Positions 1-7,318 of a stretch of DNA of 53,705 nucleotides are shown piece by piece. A program made the position numbers and the translations under genes. The stretch lies in the NCBI GenBank assembly GCA_002493635.1, contig DKZL01000061.1:1-53705 (forward strand), in the 5' to 3' direction. This stretch comes from Ruminococcaceae bacterium UBA7075. Lineage in GTDB: Bacteria > Bacillota > Clostridia > Oscillospirales > Acutalibacteraceae. The number at the start of each line of letters is the position of its first letter. Positions within the stretch are counted from its first letter, which is position 1. The notes beneath the pieces were generated by a model. That model did not search any database. It was not told the origin of the DNA and saw only the letters and a program-made list of their open reading frames with translations.

Positions 1-40
1 CTGTTATTGCGACAGCCCCTTTTTGCCGTTGAATTTGATT

Positions 41-271
41 TCATTTTGTATCAACAAACCATCTGTTCTCTTCAAAAAACAAATACCGCTCTTTTCCAAG
101 AATACGGCAGGTATATCTTATGCCTGCACCTCCTGCCTTTAGAGACGCTGCATATCTGATGTCTGTTATCCTGTCGATAGAATATTTTTTGTTGTCATCC
201 CAATAAATACTTTCGGGCAAAAGATTTCCGTCACAGTCAAAGGTGGCAGTTACCTTTATATATTTTTTCAT
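41..271 (-). CDS. Small conserved protein next to Y-family polymerase
   Basis: A 76-residue protein of unknown function. It has no signal peptide or membrane segment. Its C-terminal half carries a Gly-rich turn followed by an RYTCRI...GKERYLFFE...RWFV pattern, which suggests a small beta-rich domain. The ATG is preceded by a good ribosome site (AGAGGTAA). It lies 34 bases downstream of the Y-family polymerase gene on the same strand with no terminator visible between, so it is probably co-transcribed from the same LexA-type promoter. From memory, similar small ORFs accompany Y-family polymerase genes in other Clostridia, which would make a polymerase accessory role plausible. That role is inference. 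Confidence 0.7.
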   Translation of the reverse strand: MKKYIKVTATFDCDGNLLPESIYWDDNKKYSIDRITDIRYAASLKAGGAGIRYTCRILGKERYLFFEENRWFVDTK

Positions 272-305
272 TTCTATTACCTCTTATATAGAATGCTTTT
301 GTATA

Positions 306-1580
306 TTATAGATATCCTACAGGATGAATTGTGTGGTCGTCCTTTGGATTGAAGCCGGACAGAATGTTGTCACTTAACAGTACGGCAGGACGTACCGCAT
401 AGTTGCCGAATCGTTTTTTCAGTATATCAAGTGTTTTGTCGAGCTTTTCATTGCATATTAATTTTTCTTCATTTTTTAAAATGCTTATCTGATGCGGCAC
501 ATTGTCGTGTACAAAGTCTGTTACATTTACACCGATACTGCGCAATGGACGCTGCATTTTATAATTGCGTTTAAACAATGCTATTGCGGTGTCAGTGACC
601 TCTTTTGTAATGTTTGTGTAATCTTCAAGCGTGCACTGTCTGGTAAATGTGTTAAGTTCGTTATCTCTTATAGAAAGTCCAATTGTGCGTGCCATAAAGC
701 CTTGCTCTCTCATTCGCCTGCATACGCTGTCGCATAATACATAAAGTACGATTTTTACATCCTCAAAGTTTTTCATATCCCTCGGAGTAGTTGTTGAATT
801 ACCTATCGACTTTACTTCTGTATTGTTGTTAATATGAGCGACAGGAGATGAATCATATCCGTTTGCAAAGCCGTAGATTAAGTCGCCCCATTTTCCAAGG
901 TGTGAGCGCAAAAGTGAAATCGGCGCATTTGCAATATCTCCTATGGTGTAAATGCCTATTTTATTCAGCTTTGATTTTGTCGCCTTGCCAACATACAGCA
1001 AATCCTGTGCCGGACAGTTCCAGACAATATCCTTATAATTTTCCCTTGTTATATGCGTGATTGCATCAGGCTTTTTGTAGTCGCTGCCGAATTTTGCAAA
1101 AATCTTGTTAAAGCTTACGCCGATGCTTACCGTTATGCCAAGCTCTTTCTTGATACGAGTTCTTATTTCCTCGGCAATTTGAAGTCCGTTTTTGCCGATA
1201 TTATGTGTGACATCAAGCCACGCCTCGTCAAGTCCGAATGGTTCAATGTAATCTGTATATTCGCTGTAAATTCGTCTTGCCATTCTTGAAAAGCGTTTGT
1301 AAAGCTCAAAGTGAGCAGGAACAGTAATAAGCTCGGGACATTTTTGCTTTGCCTGCCAAATTGGTTCGCCTGTCTTTACATTATACTTTTTAGCTATTTC
1401 ATTTTTTGCAAGAATAATACCGTGGCGATTTTCTGCATCACCACTAACAGCAACAGGTTTATTGCGTATTGAGGGATTGTGCAGACATTCAACGCTTGCA
1501 TAAAAGCCGTTGCAGTCGCTGTGTAAAATTACACGGTCCTGCTTATATTTTGTTTTGTCAACTGTATTAAAAATATTCAT
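306..1580 (-). CDS. Y-family translesion DNA polymerase (DinB/UmuC type)
   Basis: A 424-residue error-prone polymerase that copies past damaged template bases. The palm carries the metal-binding Asp near residue 22 (HSDCNGFYASVE), the second acidic pair in GLDEAWLD (a variant of SIDEAYLD), and the fingers/palm motif SIGVSFNKIFAKFGSDYKKP. A helix-hairpin-helix region (YVGKATKSKLNKIGIYTIGDI) and a little-finger domain follow. The length suits the DinB/UmuC-like proteins of Firmicutes. Family membership is clear; the choice between pol IV and UmuC-like is not, so no symbol is given. It is transcribed from a consensus promoter with two LexA-type boxes and shares its operon with the 76-residue gene downstream, so SOS induction is very likely. 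Confidence 0.93.
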   Translation of the reverse strand: MNIFNTVDKTKYKQDRVILHSDCNGFYASVECLHNPSIRNKPVAVSGDAENRHGIILAKNEIAKKYNVKTGEPIWQAKQKCPELITVPAHFELYKRFSRMARRIYSEYTDYIEPFGLDEAWLDVTHNIGKNGLQIAEEIRTRIKKELGITVSIGVSFNKIFAKFGSDYKKPDAITHITRENYKDIVWNCPAQDLLYVGKATKSKLNKIGIYTIGDIANAPISLLRSHLGKWGDLIYGFANGYDSSPVAHINNNTEVKSIGNSTTTPRDMKNFEDVKIVLYVLCDSVCRRMREQGFMARTIGLSIRDNELNTFTRQCTLEDYTNITKEVTDTAIALFKRNYKMQRPLRSIGVNVTDFVHDNVPHQISILKNEEKLICNEKLDKTLDILKKRFGNYAVRPAVLLSDNILSGFNPKDDHTIHPVGYL

Positions 1581-1591
1581 AAAATCATCTC

Positions 1592-1638
1592 GAACAAATG
1601 TTTTAATTAATTATAGAACATTTGTTCTTGAATGTCAA
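1592..1638 (-). promoter_or_regulatory. SOS promoter of the Y-family polymerase with two LexA boxes
   Basis: On the minus strand a perfect TTGACA (1638-1633) and TATAAT (1615-1610) are 17 bases apart. A LexA-type palindrome GAACAAATGTTC fills the spacer (1627-1616) and abuts the -10. A second, weaker copy (AAACATTTGTTC, 1603-1592) lies downstream of the -10. Both fit the Gram-positive LexA pattern GAAC-N4-GTTC. LexA bound here would occlude the polymerase. Confidence 0.88.
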
Positions 1639-1680
1639 ATGGAAATTAATATATTTTATATTATATTTTAAATTACTAAA

Positions 1681-1745
1681 ACCACAGTATATTGATTACA
1701 ATTATGTAACTGACAGTTTACAAAGTCAATATGTTGTGGTAAAAT
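1681..1745 (+). promoter_or_regulatory. pyrE promoter inside a long imperfect inverted repeat
   Basis: TTTACA (1717-1722) and TAAAAT (1740-1745) are 17 bases apart, 50 bases ahead of the pyrE start. Two 15-bp arms in inverted orientation, ACCACAGTATATTGA (1681-1695) and TCAATATGTTGTGGT (1726-1740), match at 12 of 15 positions and flank a 30-bp interval that contains the -35 box. The downstream arm fills the promoter spacer, so it could be a paired operator. No regulator is identified. Confidence 0.55.
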
Positions 1746-1795
1746 CTAAAATGTTAAATTATGCAAACTGATAAATATATTTCGGAGGTATTAAA

Positions 1796-2476
1796 ATGGA
1801 CGCTTATAAGCAAGAATTTATTGAGTTTATGGTTGACAGCCAAGTGCTGAAATTTGGTGAGTTTACACTCAAAAGCGGCAGAAAGTCACCTTTCTTTATG
1901 AACGCAGGTCTTTATGTAACAGGTGCACAGCTTGAAAAGCTCGGCGAATATTACGCAAAGGCAATTCACGATAATTACGGAGATGACTTTGATGTGCTTT
2001 TCGGACCTGCATACAAGGGCATTCCGCTCAGTGTTGCAACAACAATGGCTTTCCACAGACTTTACGGCAAGGAAATCAGATATTGCTCCAACAGAAAAGA
2101 GGCTAAAGACCACGGCGATGCAGGCATTCTGCTCGGCAGTCCGATTAAGGACGGCGACAAGGTTGTTATCATTGAAGATGTAACAACTTCCGGCAAATCT
2201 ATTGAGGAAACTTTTCCTATAATTCAGGCGCAGGGTGATGTTGAGATTATAGGTCTTATGGTGTCATTGAACAGAATGGAAAGAGGTAAGGGCACACAAA
2301 GTGCACTTACGGAAATCAAAGAAAAATACGGCTTTGATGCAAACGCAATCGTTACAATGGAAGAGGTTGTAGAGCATCTCTACAACAAGGAATACAACGG
2401 CAAGGTTATTATTGACGACGCAATCAAGGCTGCTATTGACGCTTATTATGAGCAGTATGGCGTAAAAAATAATTAA
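1796..2476 (+). CDS. pyrE: Orotate phosphoribosyltransferase
   Basis: A 226-residue cytosolic enzyme of pyrimidine synthesis, joining orotate to PRPP to give OMP. The PRPP-binding loop is clear around residues 122-134 (VVIIEDVTTSGKSIEE). The N-terminal region (LKFGEFTLKSGRKSPFF) is typical of PyrE and the FGPAYKGIPL segment is also conserved. GGAGG (1784-1788) sits 7 bases before the ATG. No other pyrimidine gene is adjacent, so it is a detached pyr gene. No PyrR-type attenuator is seen in its leader. It is followed 25 bases later by radC on the same strand, and the two may be co-transcribed. Confidence 0.95.
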   Translation: MDAYKQEFIEFMVDSQVLKFGEFTLKSGRKSPFFMNAGLYVTGAQLEKLGEYYAKAIHDNYGDDFDVLFGPAYKGIPLSVATTMAFHRLYGKEIRYCSNRKEAKDHGDAGILLGSPIKDGDKVVIIEDVTTSGKSIEETFPIIQAQGDVEIIGLMVSLNRMERGKGTQSALTEIKEKYGFDANAIVTMEEVVEHLYNKEYNGKVIIDDAIKAAIDAYYEQYGVKNN

Positions 2477-2501
2477 TTGTAGAGAATGTAAGAGGTATCA
2501 A

Positions 2502-3206
2502 ATGGCTTCATCAGGTGCAGAACATTCAGGGCACAGACAGCGTGTGCGCAAAAAGTTCATAGAAAACGGATTTGATGTTTTCGAGCCGCACGAGGCTTTG
2601 GAGATGTTTCTTTTCTATGCAATTCCACGTAAGGACACAAACCCGCTTGCTCACCGTCTGCTTGACAGGTATCTGACAATTGGCGGAGTGTGTGACGCAC
2701 CGATTGATGAGCTTATGGAGGAATTCGGACTTTCTGAATCGGCAGCAGCATACATAAAAATGCTCCCTGAGATGTCAAGACTGTATAATGAATCAAAAAT
2801 GTCAGATGATAACATTATTGATTATGAAAATCTCGGAAAACTTTTTCAGACAAAATTCATCGGCAGAACAAGCGAGGCTGTTGCTCTTATGCTTGGAGAT
2901 GCAAAGGGCAAGATGATATATTTTAATATCATTTCAAAAGGTTCACTTAATTCATCCGATATGCCAATAAGAAAGATTGTCGACCTTTCGCTTCGTCACA
3001 ATGCAAAAACGGCTTTTATCGCACATAATCATCCAAGCGGAACGGCACTGCCGTCACACAGTGATTTGCTTACAACTCAGACAGTGCGTGAAACGCTTCT
3101 GAGTGTCGGAGTCGATTTGATTGACCATTTTATTATTACGGATGATGATTATGTTTCTTTGCGTGACAGCGGTCTTGCAGGCAACATATTCTTTTATGAC
3201 GAATAA
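2502..3206 (+). CDS. radC: RadC family JAB/MPN-domain protein
   Basis: A 234-residue protein of the RadC (UPF0758) family. An N-terminal helix-hairpin-helix-like region (roughly residues 25-90) is followed by a JAB/MPN domain with a complete metal-binding JAMM signature: H175-x-H177, S185 and D188 in AHNHPSGTALPSHSD. The fold predicts a zinc metalloprotease or related hydrolase. The old link to DNA repair is weak in the literature and the true role is unsettled. The start follows an AAGAGG ribosome site. It sits between pyrE and the SOS-regulated uvrB, and no LexA box is seen in front of it. Confidence 0.9.
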   Translation: MASSGAEHSGHRQRVRKKFIENGFDVFEPHEALEMFLFYAIPRKDTNPLAHRLLDRYLTIGGVCDAPIDELMEEFGLSESAAAYIKMLPEMSRLYNESKMSDDNIIDYENLGKLFQTKFIGRTSEAVALMLGDAKGKMIYFNIISKGSLNSSDMPIRKIVDLSLRHNAKTAFIAHNHPSGTALPSHSDLLTTQTVRETLLSVGVDLIDHFIITDDDYVSLRDSGLAGNIFFYDE

Positions 3207-3218
3207 GTAATCAGGTAT

Positions 3219-3267
3219 TTGACAAATTAAAACATTTGTTCTATAATAATATTCGAAAATATGTTCG
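3219..3267 (+). promoter_or_regulatory. uvrB SOS promoter with two LexA boxes
   Basis: A perfect TTGACA (3219-3224) and TATAAT (3242-3247) are 17 bases apart. One LexA-type box, AAACATTTGTTC (3230-3241), lies in the spacer and abuts the -10. A second, GAAAATATGTTC (3255-3266, extended by flanking C and G), lies over the expected transcription start. The layout matches the polymerase promoter at 1592-1638 almost base for base: 5 bases from -35 to first box, and box centres 25 versus 24 bases apart. Confidence 0.9.
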
Positions 3268-3307
3268 TGGATTTTTATATAATGACTAATAATTCAGAGG
3301 AGTATTT

Positions 3308-5269
3308 ATGAATAAGTTTAAACTTCATTCAAAATACAAGCCTACAGGTGACCAGCCGCAGGCGATTGATAAGATTGTTGAGAGCATTGAAAGCGGAAAT
3401 AAAGAAACAACGTTGCTTGGTGTTACAGGCTCGGGCAAGACATTCACAATGGCGAATGTCATTGAGCGTGTTCAAAGACCTACACTTGTGCTTGCCCATA
3501 ATAAAACTTTGGCTGCACAGCTTTGCAGTGAGTTCAAGGAGCTTTTTCCCAATAATGCTGTTGAATATTTTGTGTCCTACTATGACTATTATCAGCCTGA
3601 GGCGTATGTCGCTCAAACAGATACCTATATTGAAAAAGACAGTTCAATTAATGATGAAATAGACAAACTGCGCCACAGTGCCACTCTTGCACTGTCAGAG
3701 CGCAGAGATGTAATTATAGTTGCGTCGGTTTCGTGCATTTACAGCTTGGGTGACCCTATTGATTACCGCAATATGGTAATCTCTCTTCGCCCGGGAATGG
3801 AAAAATCACGTGATGAGCTTGTAAAAAAGCTTGTTGAACTGCAATATGAACGAAATGATGTAAATTTTATACGCAATAAATTCAGAGTCAGAGGAGATGT
3901 GGTTGAAATTTTTCCTGCCGCATCAGGTGACTCTATTATTCGTGTGGAATTTTTCGGTGACGAAATTGACAGAATTTCGGAAATTAATCCGCTTACGGGC
4001 GAATTAAAAGCACTTTTAAAACACGCCGCAATATATCCTGCGTCGCATTATATTGTATCAAGAGATAAAATGCAGGTAGCCCTTAATGAAATAGAAAGAG
4101 AGCTTCAGGAAAGACTTGAATATTTCAGAGAAAACGGCAAATTGCTTGAGGCGCAGCGGATTGAACAGCGTACTAATTATGATATGGAAATGCTTCAGGA
4201 AATCGGCTTTTGTACGGGTATAGAGAACTATTCAAGAATTTTGTCGGGCAGAGAACCTGGGTCCGCTCCGTTTACACTGCTTGACTATTTCCCTAACGAT
4301 TTTCTACTGTTTGTTGATGAATCTCATGTAACGCTTCCTCAGGTACGAGGAATGTTTGCAGGCGATCACGCAAGAAAGAAAAATCTTGTTGATTATGGTT
4401 TTAGATTGCCATCTGCATTTGACAACCGTCCTTTGAATTTTGATGAATTTTATGAACGCATCAATCAGGCTGTGTTTGTCAGCGCAACTCCGGGCGATTT
4501 GGAGATTGAAAAATCAAAGGTGGTTGCAGAACAGATTATCAGACCGACAGGACTTTTAGACCCCGAAATTTCTGTCAGACCGACAGAAGGTCAGCTTGAT
4601 GATTTGGTATCTGAAATCAATATCAGAACAGCAAAGAAACAGCGTACTCTTGTTACTACTCTCACAAAGAAAATGGCGGAGGATTTGACAAATTACCTTG
4701 ATACAATGGGTATTCGTGTCCGCTATATGCATCATGATATTGATACCGTTGAGCGTATGGAAATAGTGCGTGATTTGCGCCTTGGTGAATTTGATGTGCT
4801 TGTTGGTATTAACCTTTTGCGAGAGGGACTTGATATTCCGGAAGTTTCGCTTGTTGCAGTGCTTGACGCTGACAAGGAAGGCTTCTTGAGAAGTACACGC
4901 TCACTTATTCAGATTACAGGACGTGCAGCACGTAACAGTGAGGGTACGGTTATAATGTATGCCGATAGCGTTACCGATTCAATGAGAACTGCTATTACTG
5001 AAACCAATCGTCGCCGTGAAATTCAGCAGGCGTATAATACCGAACACGGCATCACTCCAAAGACGATTGTCAAAAAGGTCAGTGAAATTCTTGAAATTTC
5101 TACTCATAAGGACTCTGAATTTAAAAATACAAAGCAGATGACAAGAGAGCAGAAACGACAGCTTATAGAAAGCCTTACAAAAGAAATGAAGGCAGCGGCA
5201 AAGCTGCTTGAATTTGAACACGCAGCATATCTGCGTGATAAAATAAAAAAGCTGCGTGGAGATAAATAA
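3308..5269 (+). CDS. uvrB: Excinuclease ABC subunit B
   Basis: A 653-residue damage-verification helicase of nucleotide excision repair, acting with UvrA and UvrC. Visible features are Walker A GVTGSGKT (about residues 39-46), the beta-hairpin segment YYDYYQPEAYV that clamps one strand, the DESH box (FVDESHVTLPQ), helicase motifs V/VI (GINLLREGLDIPEVSLV; QITGRAARN) and a C-terminal UVR domain for UvrC contact (about 615-650). Full family length. A GAGG ribosome site precedes the ATG. uvrA and uvrC are not in the window. The double LexA promoter upstream implies SOS control. Only 15 bases, with no terminator, separate it from the topoisomerase gene that follows. Confidence 0.98.
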   Translation: MNKFKLHSKYKPTGDQPQAIDKIVESIESGNKETTLLGVTGSGKTFTMANVIERVQRPTLVLAHNKTLAAQLCSEFKELFPNNAVEYFVSYYDYYQPEAYVAQTDTYIEKDSSINDEIDKLRHSATLALSERRDVIIVASVSCIYSLGDPIDYRNMVISLRPGMEKSRDELVKKLVELQYERNDVNFIRNKFRVRGDVVEIFPAASGDSIIRVEFFGDEIDRISEINPLTGELKALLKHAAIYPASHYIVSRDKMQVALNEIERELQERLEYFRENGKLLEAQRIEQRTNYDMEMLQEIGFCTGIENYSRILSGREPGSAPFTLLDYFPNDFLLFVDESHVTLPQVRGMFAGDHARKKNLVDYGFRLPSAFDNRPLNFDEFYERINQAVFVSATPGDLEIEKSKVVAEQIIRPTGLLDPEISVRPTEGQLDDLVSEINIRTAKKQRTLVTTLTKKMAEDLTNYLDTMGIRVRYMHHDIDTVERMEIVRDLRLGEFDVLVGINLLREGLDIPEVSLVAVLDADKEGFLRSTRSLIQITGRAARNSEGTVIMYADSVTDSMRTAITETNRRREIQQAYNTEHGITPKTIVKKVSEILEISTHKDSEFKNTKQMTREQKRQLIESLTKEMKAAAKLLEFEHAAYLRDKIKKLRGDK

Positions 5270-5284
5270 TAAAGGAAGATTAGA

Positions 5285-7270
5285 ATGGCAAGAAAGAAAG
5301 CAAGTGAATACGACAACAGCAGTATTACAACGCTTAAAGGTGCTGACAGAGTAAGAAAAAGACCTGCGGTTATATTCGGTTCTGACGGTCTGGACGGTTG
5401 TGAGCACTCAGTATTTGAAATTCTTTCAAACTCCATAGATGAGGCGAGAGAGGGCTACGGAAAAAAGATTGTTGTAACCCGTTATTCCGACGGCTCTATT
5501 GAGATTGAGGACTTCGGGCGCGGTATTCCTGTAGACTACAATGAAAAGGAGCAGGAATATAACTGGTTTTTGGTGTTTTGCGAGCTTTACGGAGGCGGCA
5601 AGTATAATAATGACGAGGGTGAAAACTATGAATTTTCACTCGGTATGAACGGCTTGGGACTTTGCTCAACGCAGTATAGTTCAGAGTATATGGATGTTGA
5701 TATTCGCCGTGACGGCTATCGCTATACTCTTCACTTTGAAAAGGGTGAGAATGTAGGCGGACTGCATAAAGAACCTTACAACAAAAAAGACACAGGCACT
5801 AAAATTCATTGGAAGCCTGACCTTGAGGTGTTTACTGATATTAACATTCAGCCCGAATATTTTCTTGACATAATGAAAAAACAGGCTATTGTCAATGCAG
5901 GTGTGCAGTTTATTTTCCGCAATCAGAACGGCAGAAGTTTTGATACAACGGAGTACAACTACGTAAATGGTATTGTTGACCACGTGTCTGAAATTGTAGG
6001 TGAAAATGCACTCGGTTCAATTCAGCATTGGGAAACCGAGGTTAAAACCCGTGACCGTGATGACAAGCCTGAATATAAATGTAAAATGGATATAGCCGTT
6101 GCATTTTCAAATAAGGTAAGTCTTACCGAGTATTACCACAATTCAAGCTGGCTTGAGCACGGCGGCGCACCTGATAAAGCAGTAAGAAATGCTTTTGTTT
6201 ATCAGATTGACAATTACTTAAAGCAAAATAATAAATACAACAAAACAGAGGGTAAAATTAAGTTTGAGGATGTTGAAGACAGCCTTATATGTGTTATCTC
6301 CTCGTTTTCGAGCGTGTCCTCATATGAAAACCAGACTAAAAAGGCGGTTACAAACAAAGGTATTCAGGATGCAATGACTGCATTTTTGAAAAGAAGTCTT
6401 GAAATTTACTTTATTGAAAACCCTATGGAGGCAGAAAAGCTCGGCGAGCAAATTCTGATTAACAAGCGCAGCCGTGAGAACGCCGAGAAAACAAGACTTA
6501 ACATCAAGAAGAAGCTTTCGGGCAATATTGATATGACCAACCGTGTTGCGAAGTTTGTTGATTGCCGCAGCAAGGATACTTCTTTGAGAGAATTATTTAT
6601 CGTGGAGGGCGATTCTGCTCTCGGTGCCTGCAAACAGGCTCGTGACCCTGATTTTCAGGCGATTATGCCAATTAGAGGTAAAATTCTGAACTGCCTTAAA
6701 GCTGACTATAACAAGATTTTCAAGAGTGAGATTATAACAGATCTTTTAAGGGTGCTCGGCTGCGGTGTTGAGGTAAAGTCAAAGGCTAACAAGAATTTGA
6801 CTGAGTTTGATATGAATGCACTGCGTTGGAATAAGATTATATTCTGCACCGATGCCGATGTTGACGGCTTTCATATCAGAACAATGCTGCTGACTATGAT
6901 TTATCGTCTTATTCCCACATTAATTGAGGCAGGCAAGGTGTTTATTGCAGAATCTCCGCTTTATGAGATTACCTGTAAAAATGATGTTTACTTTGCTTAT
7001 GACGAGGTTGAAAAGGAAGATTTCATCAAGCAGATAGGAAATGAAAAATTTACTATCCAGCGAAGCAAAGGTCTTGGTGAAAACGAACCTGATATGATGA
7101 ATCTTACTACAATGAATCCCGCAACAAGACGACTCATCAAGGTTATGCCTGATGATGCAAAGCAGACATCGGAAATTTTTGATATTCTGCTCGGAGATAA
7201 TTTGCAGGGAAGAAAAGAGTACATTGTTGAACACGGCAACGAGTATATTGATAATCTTGATGTAAGCTGA
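5285..7270 (+). CDS. parE: Type IIA topoisomerase subunit B (topoisomerase IV ParE-like, diverged)
   Basis: A 661-residue ATPase/Toprim subunit. The GHKL ATP site has the catalytic Glu and Asn in VFEILSNSIDEA (about residues 43-54) and DFGRGIP. The Toprim domain has VEGDSA (about 440), PIRGKILN and DADVDG (about 522), and the C-terminal RSKGLGENEPD motif is present. It departs from textbook GyrB/ParE in the ATP lid: the expected GGLHGVGxSVVNALS stretch reads GMNGLGLCSTQYSSEY, and the GRGIPV region runs into an unusual insert. It is paired with the A subunit downstream. Assignment to ParE rather than a second GyrB rests on pairing and divergence; gyrA/gyrB are normally near the origin. It is probably co-transcribed with uvrB. 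Confidence 0.8.
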   Translation: MARKKASEYDNSSITTLKGADRVRKRPAVIFGSDGLDGCEHSVFEILSNSIDEAREGYGKKIVVTRYSDGSIEIEDFGRGIPVDYNEKEQEYNWFLVFCELYGGGKYNNDEGENYEFSLGMNGLGLCSTQYSSEYMDVDIRRDGYRYTLHFEKGENVGGLHKEPYNKKDTGTKIHWKPDLEVFTDINIQPEYFLDIMKKQAIVNAGVQFIFRNQNGRSFDTTEYNYVNGIVDHVSEIVGENALGSIQHWETEVKTRDRDDKPEYKCKMDIAVAFSNKVSLTEYYHNSSWLEHGGAPDKAVRNAFVYQIDNYLKQNNKYNKTEGKIKFEDVEDSLICVISSFSSVSSYENQTKKAVTNKGIQDAMTAFLKRSLEIYFIENPMEAEKLGEQILINKRSRENAEKTRLNIKKKLSGNIDMTNRVAKFVDCRSKDTSLRELFIVEGDSALGACKQARDPDFQAIMPIRGKILNCLKADYNKIFKSEIITDLLRVLGCGVEVKSKANKNLTEFDMNALRWNKIIFCTDADVDGFHIRTMLLTMIYRLIPTLIEAGKVFIAESPLYEITCKNDVYFAYDEVEKEDFIKQIGNEKFTIQRSKGLGENEPDMMNLTTMNPATRRLIKVMPDDAKQTSEIFDILLGDNLQGRKEYIVEHGNEYIDNLDVS

Positions 7271-7318
7271 TTAAATATTTTAAGTGTATTTTATTATTAT
7301 TGAAAGGCGGTGTCTTTG

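Noticed and set aside
492..1289. Plus-strand ORFs opposite the polymerase gene
   Set aside because: They are antisense shadows with no ribosome site or family motif, and the minus-strand frame has full polymerase motifs.
1746..1795. PyrR attenuator before pyrE
   Set aside because: No anti-terminator/terminator pair or PyrR loop motif could be found in the 50-base leader.
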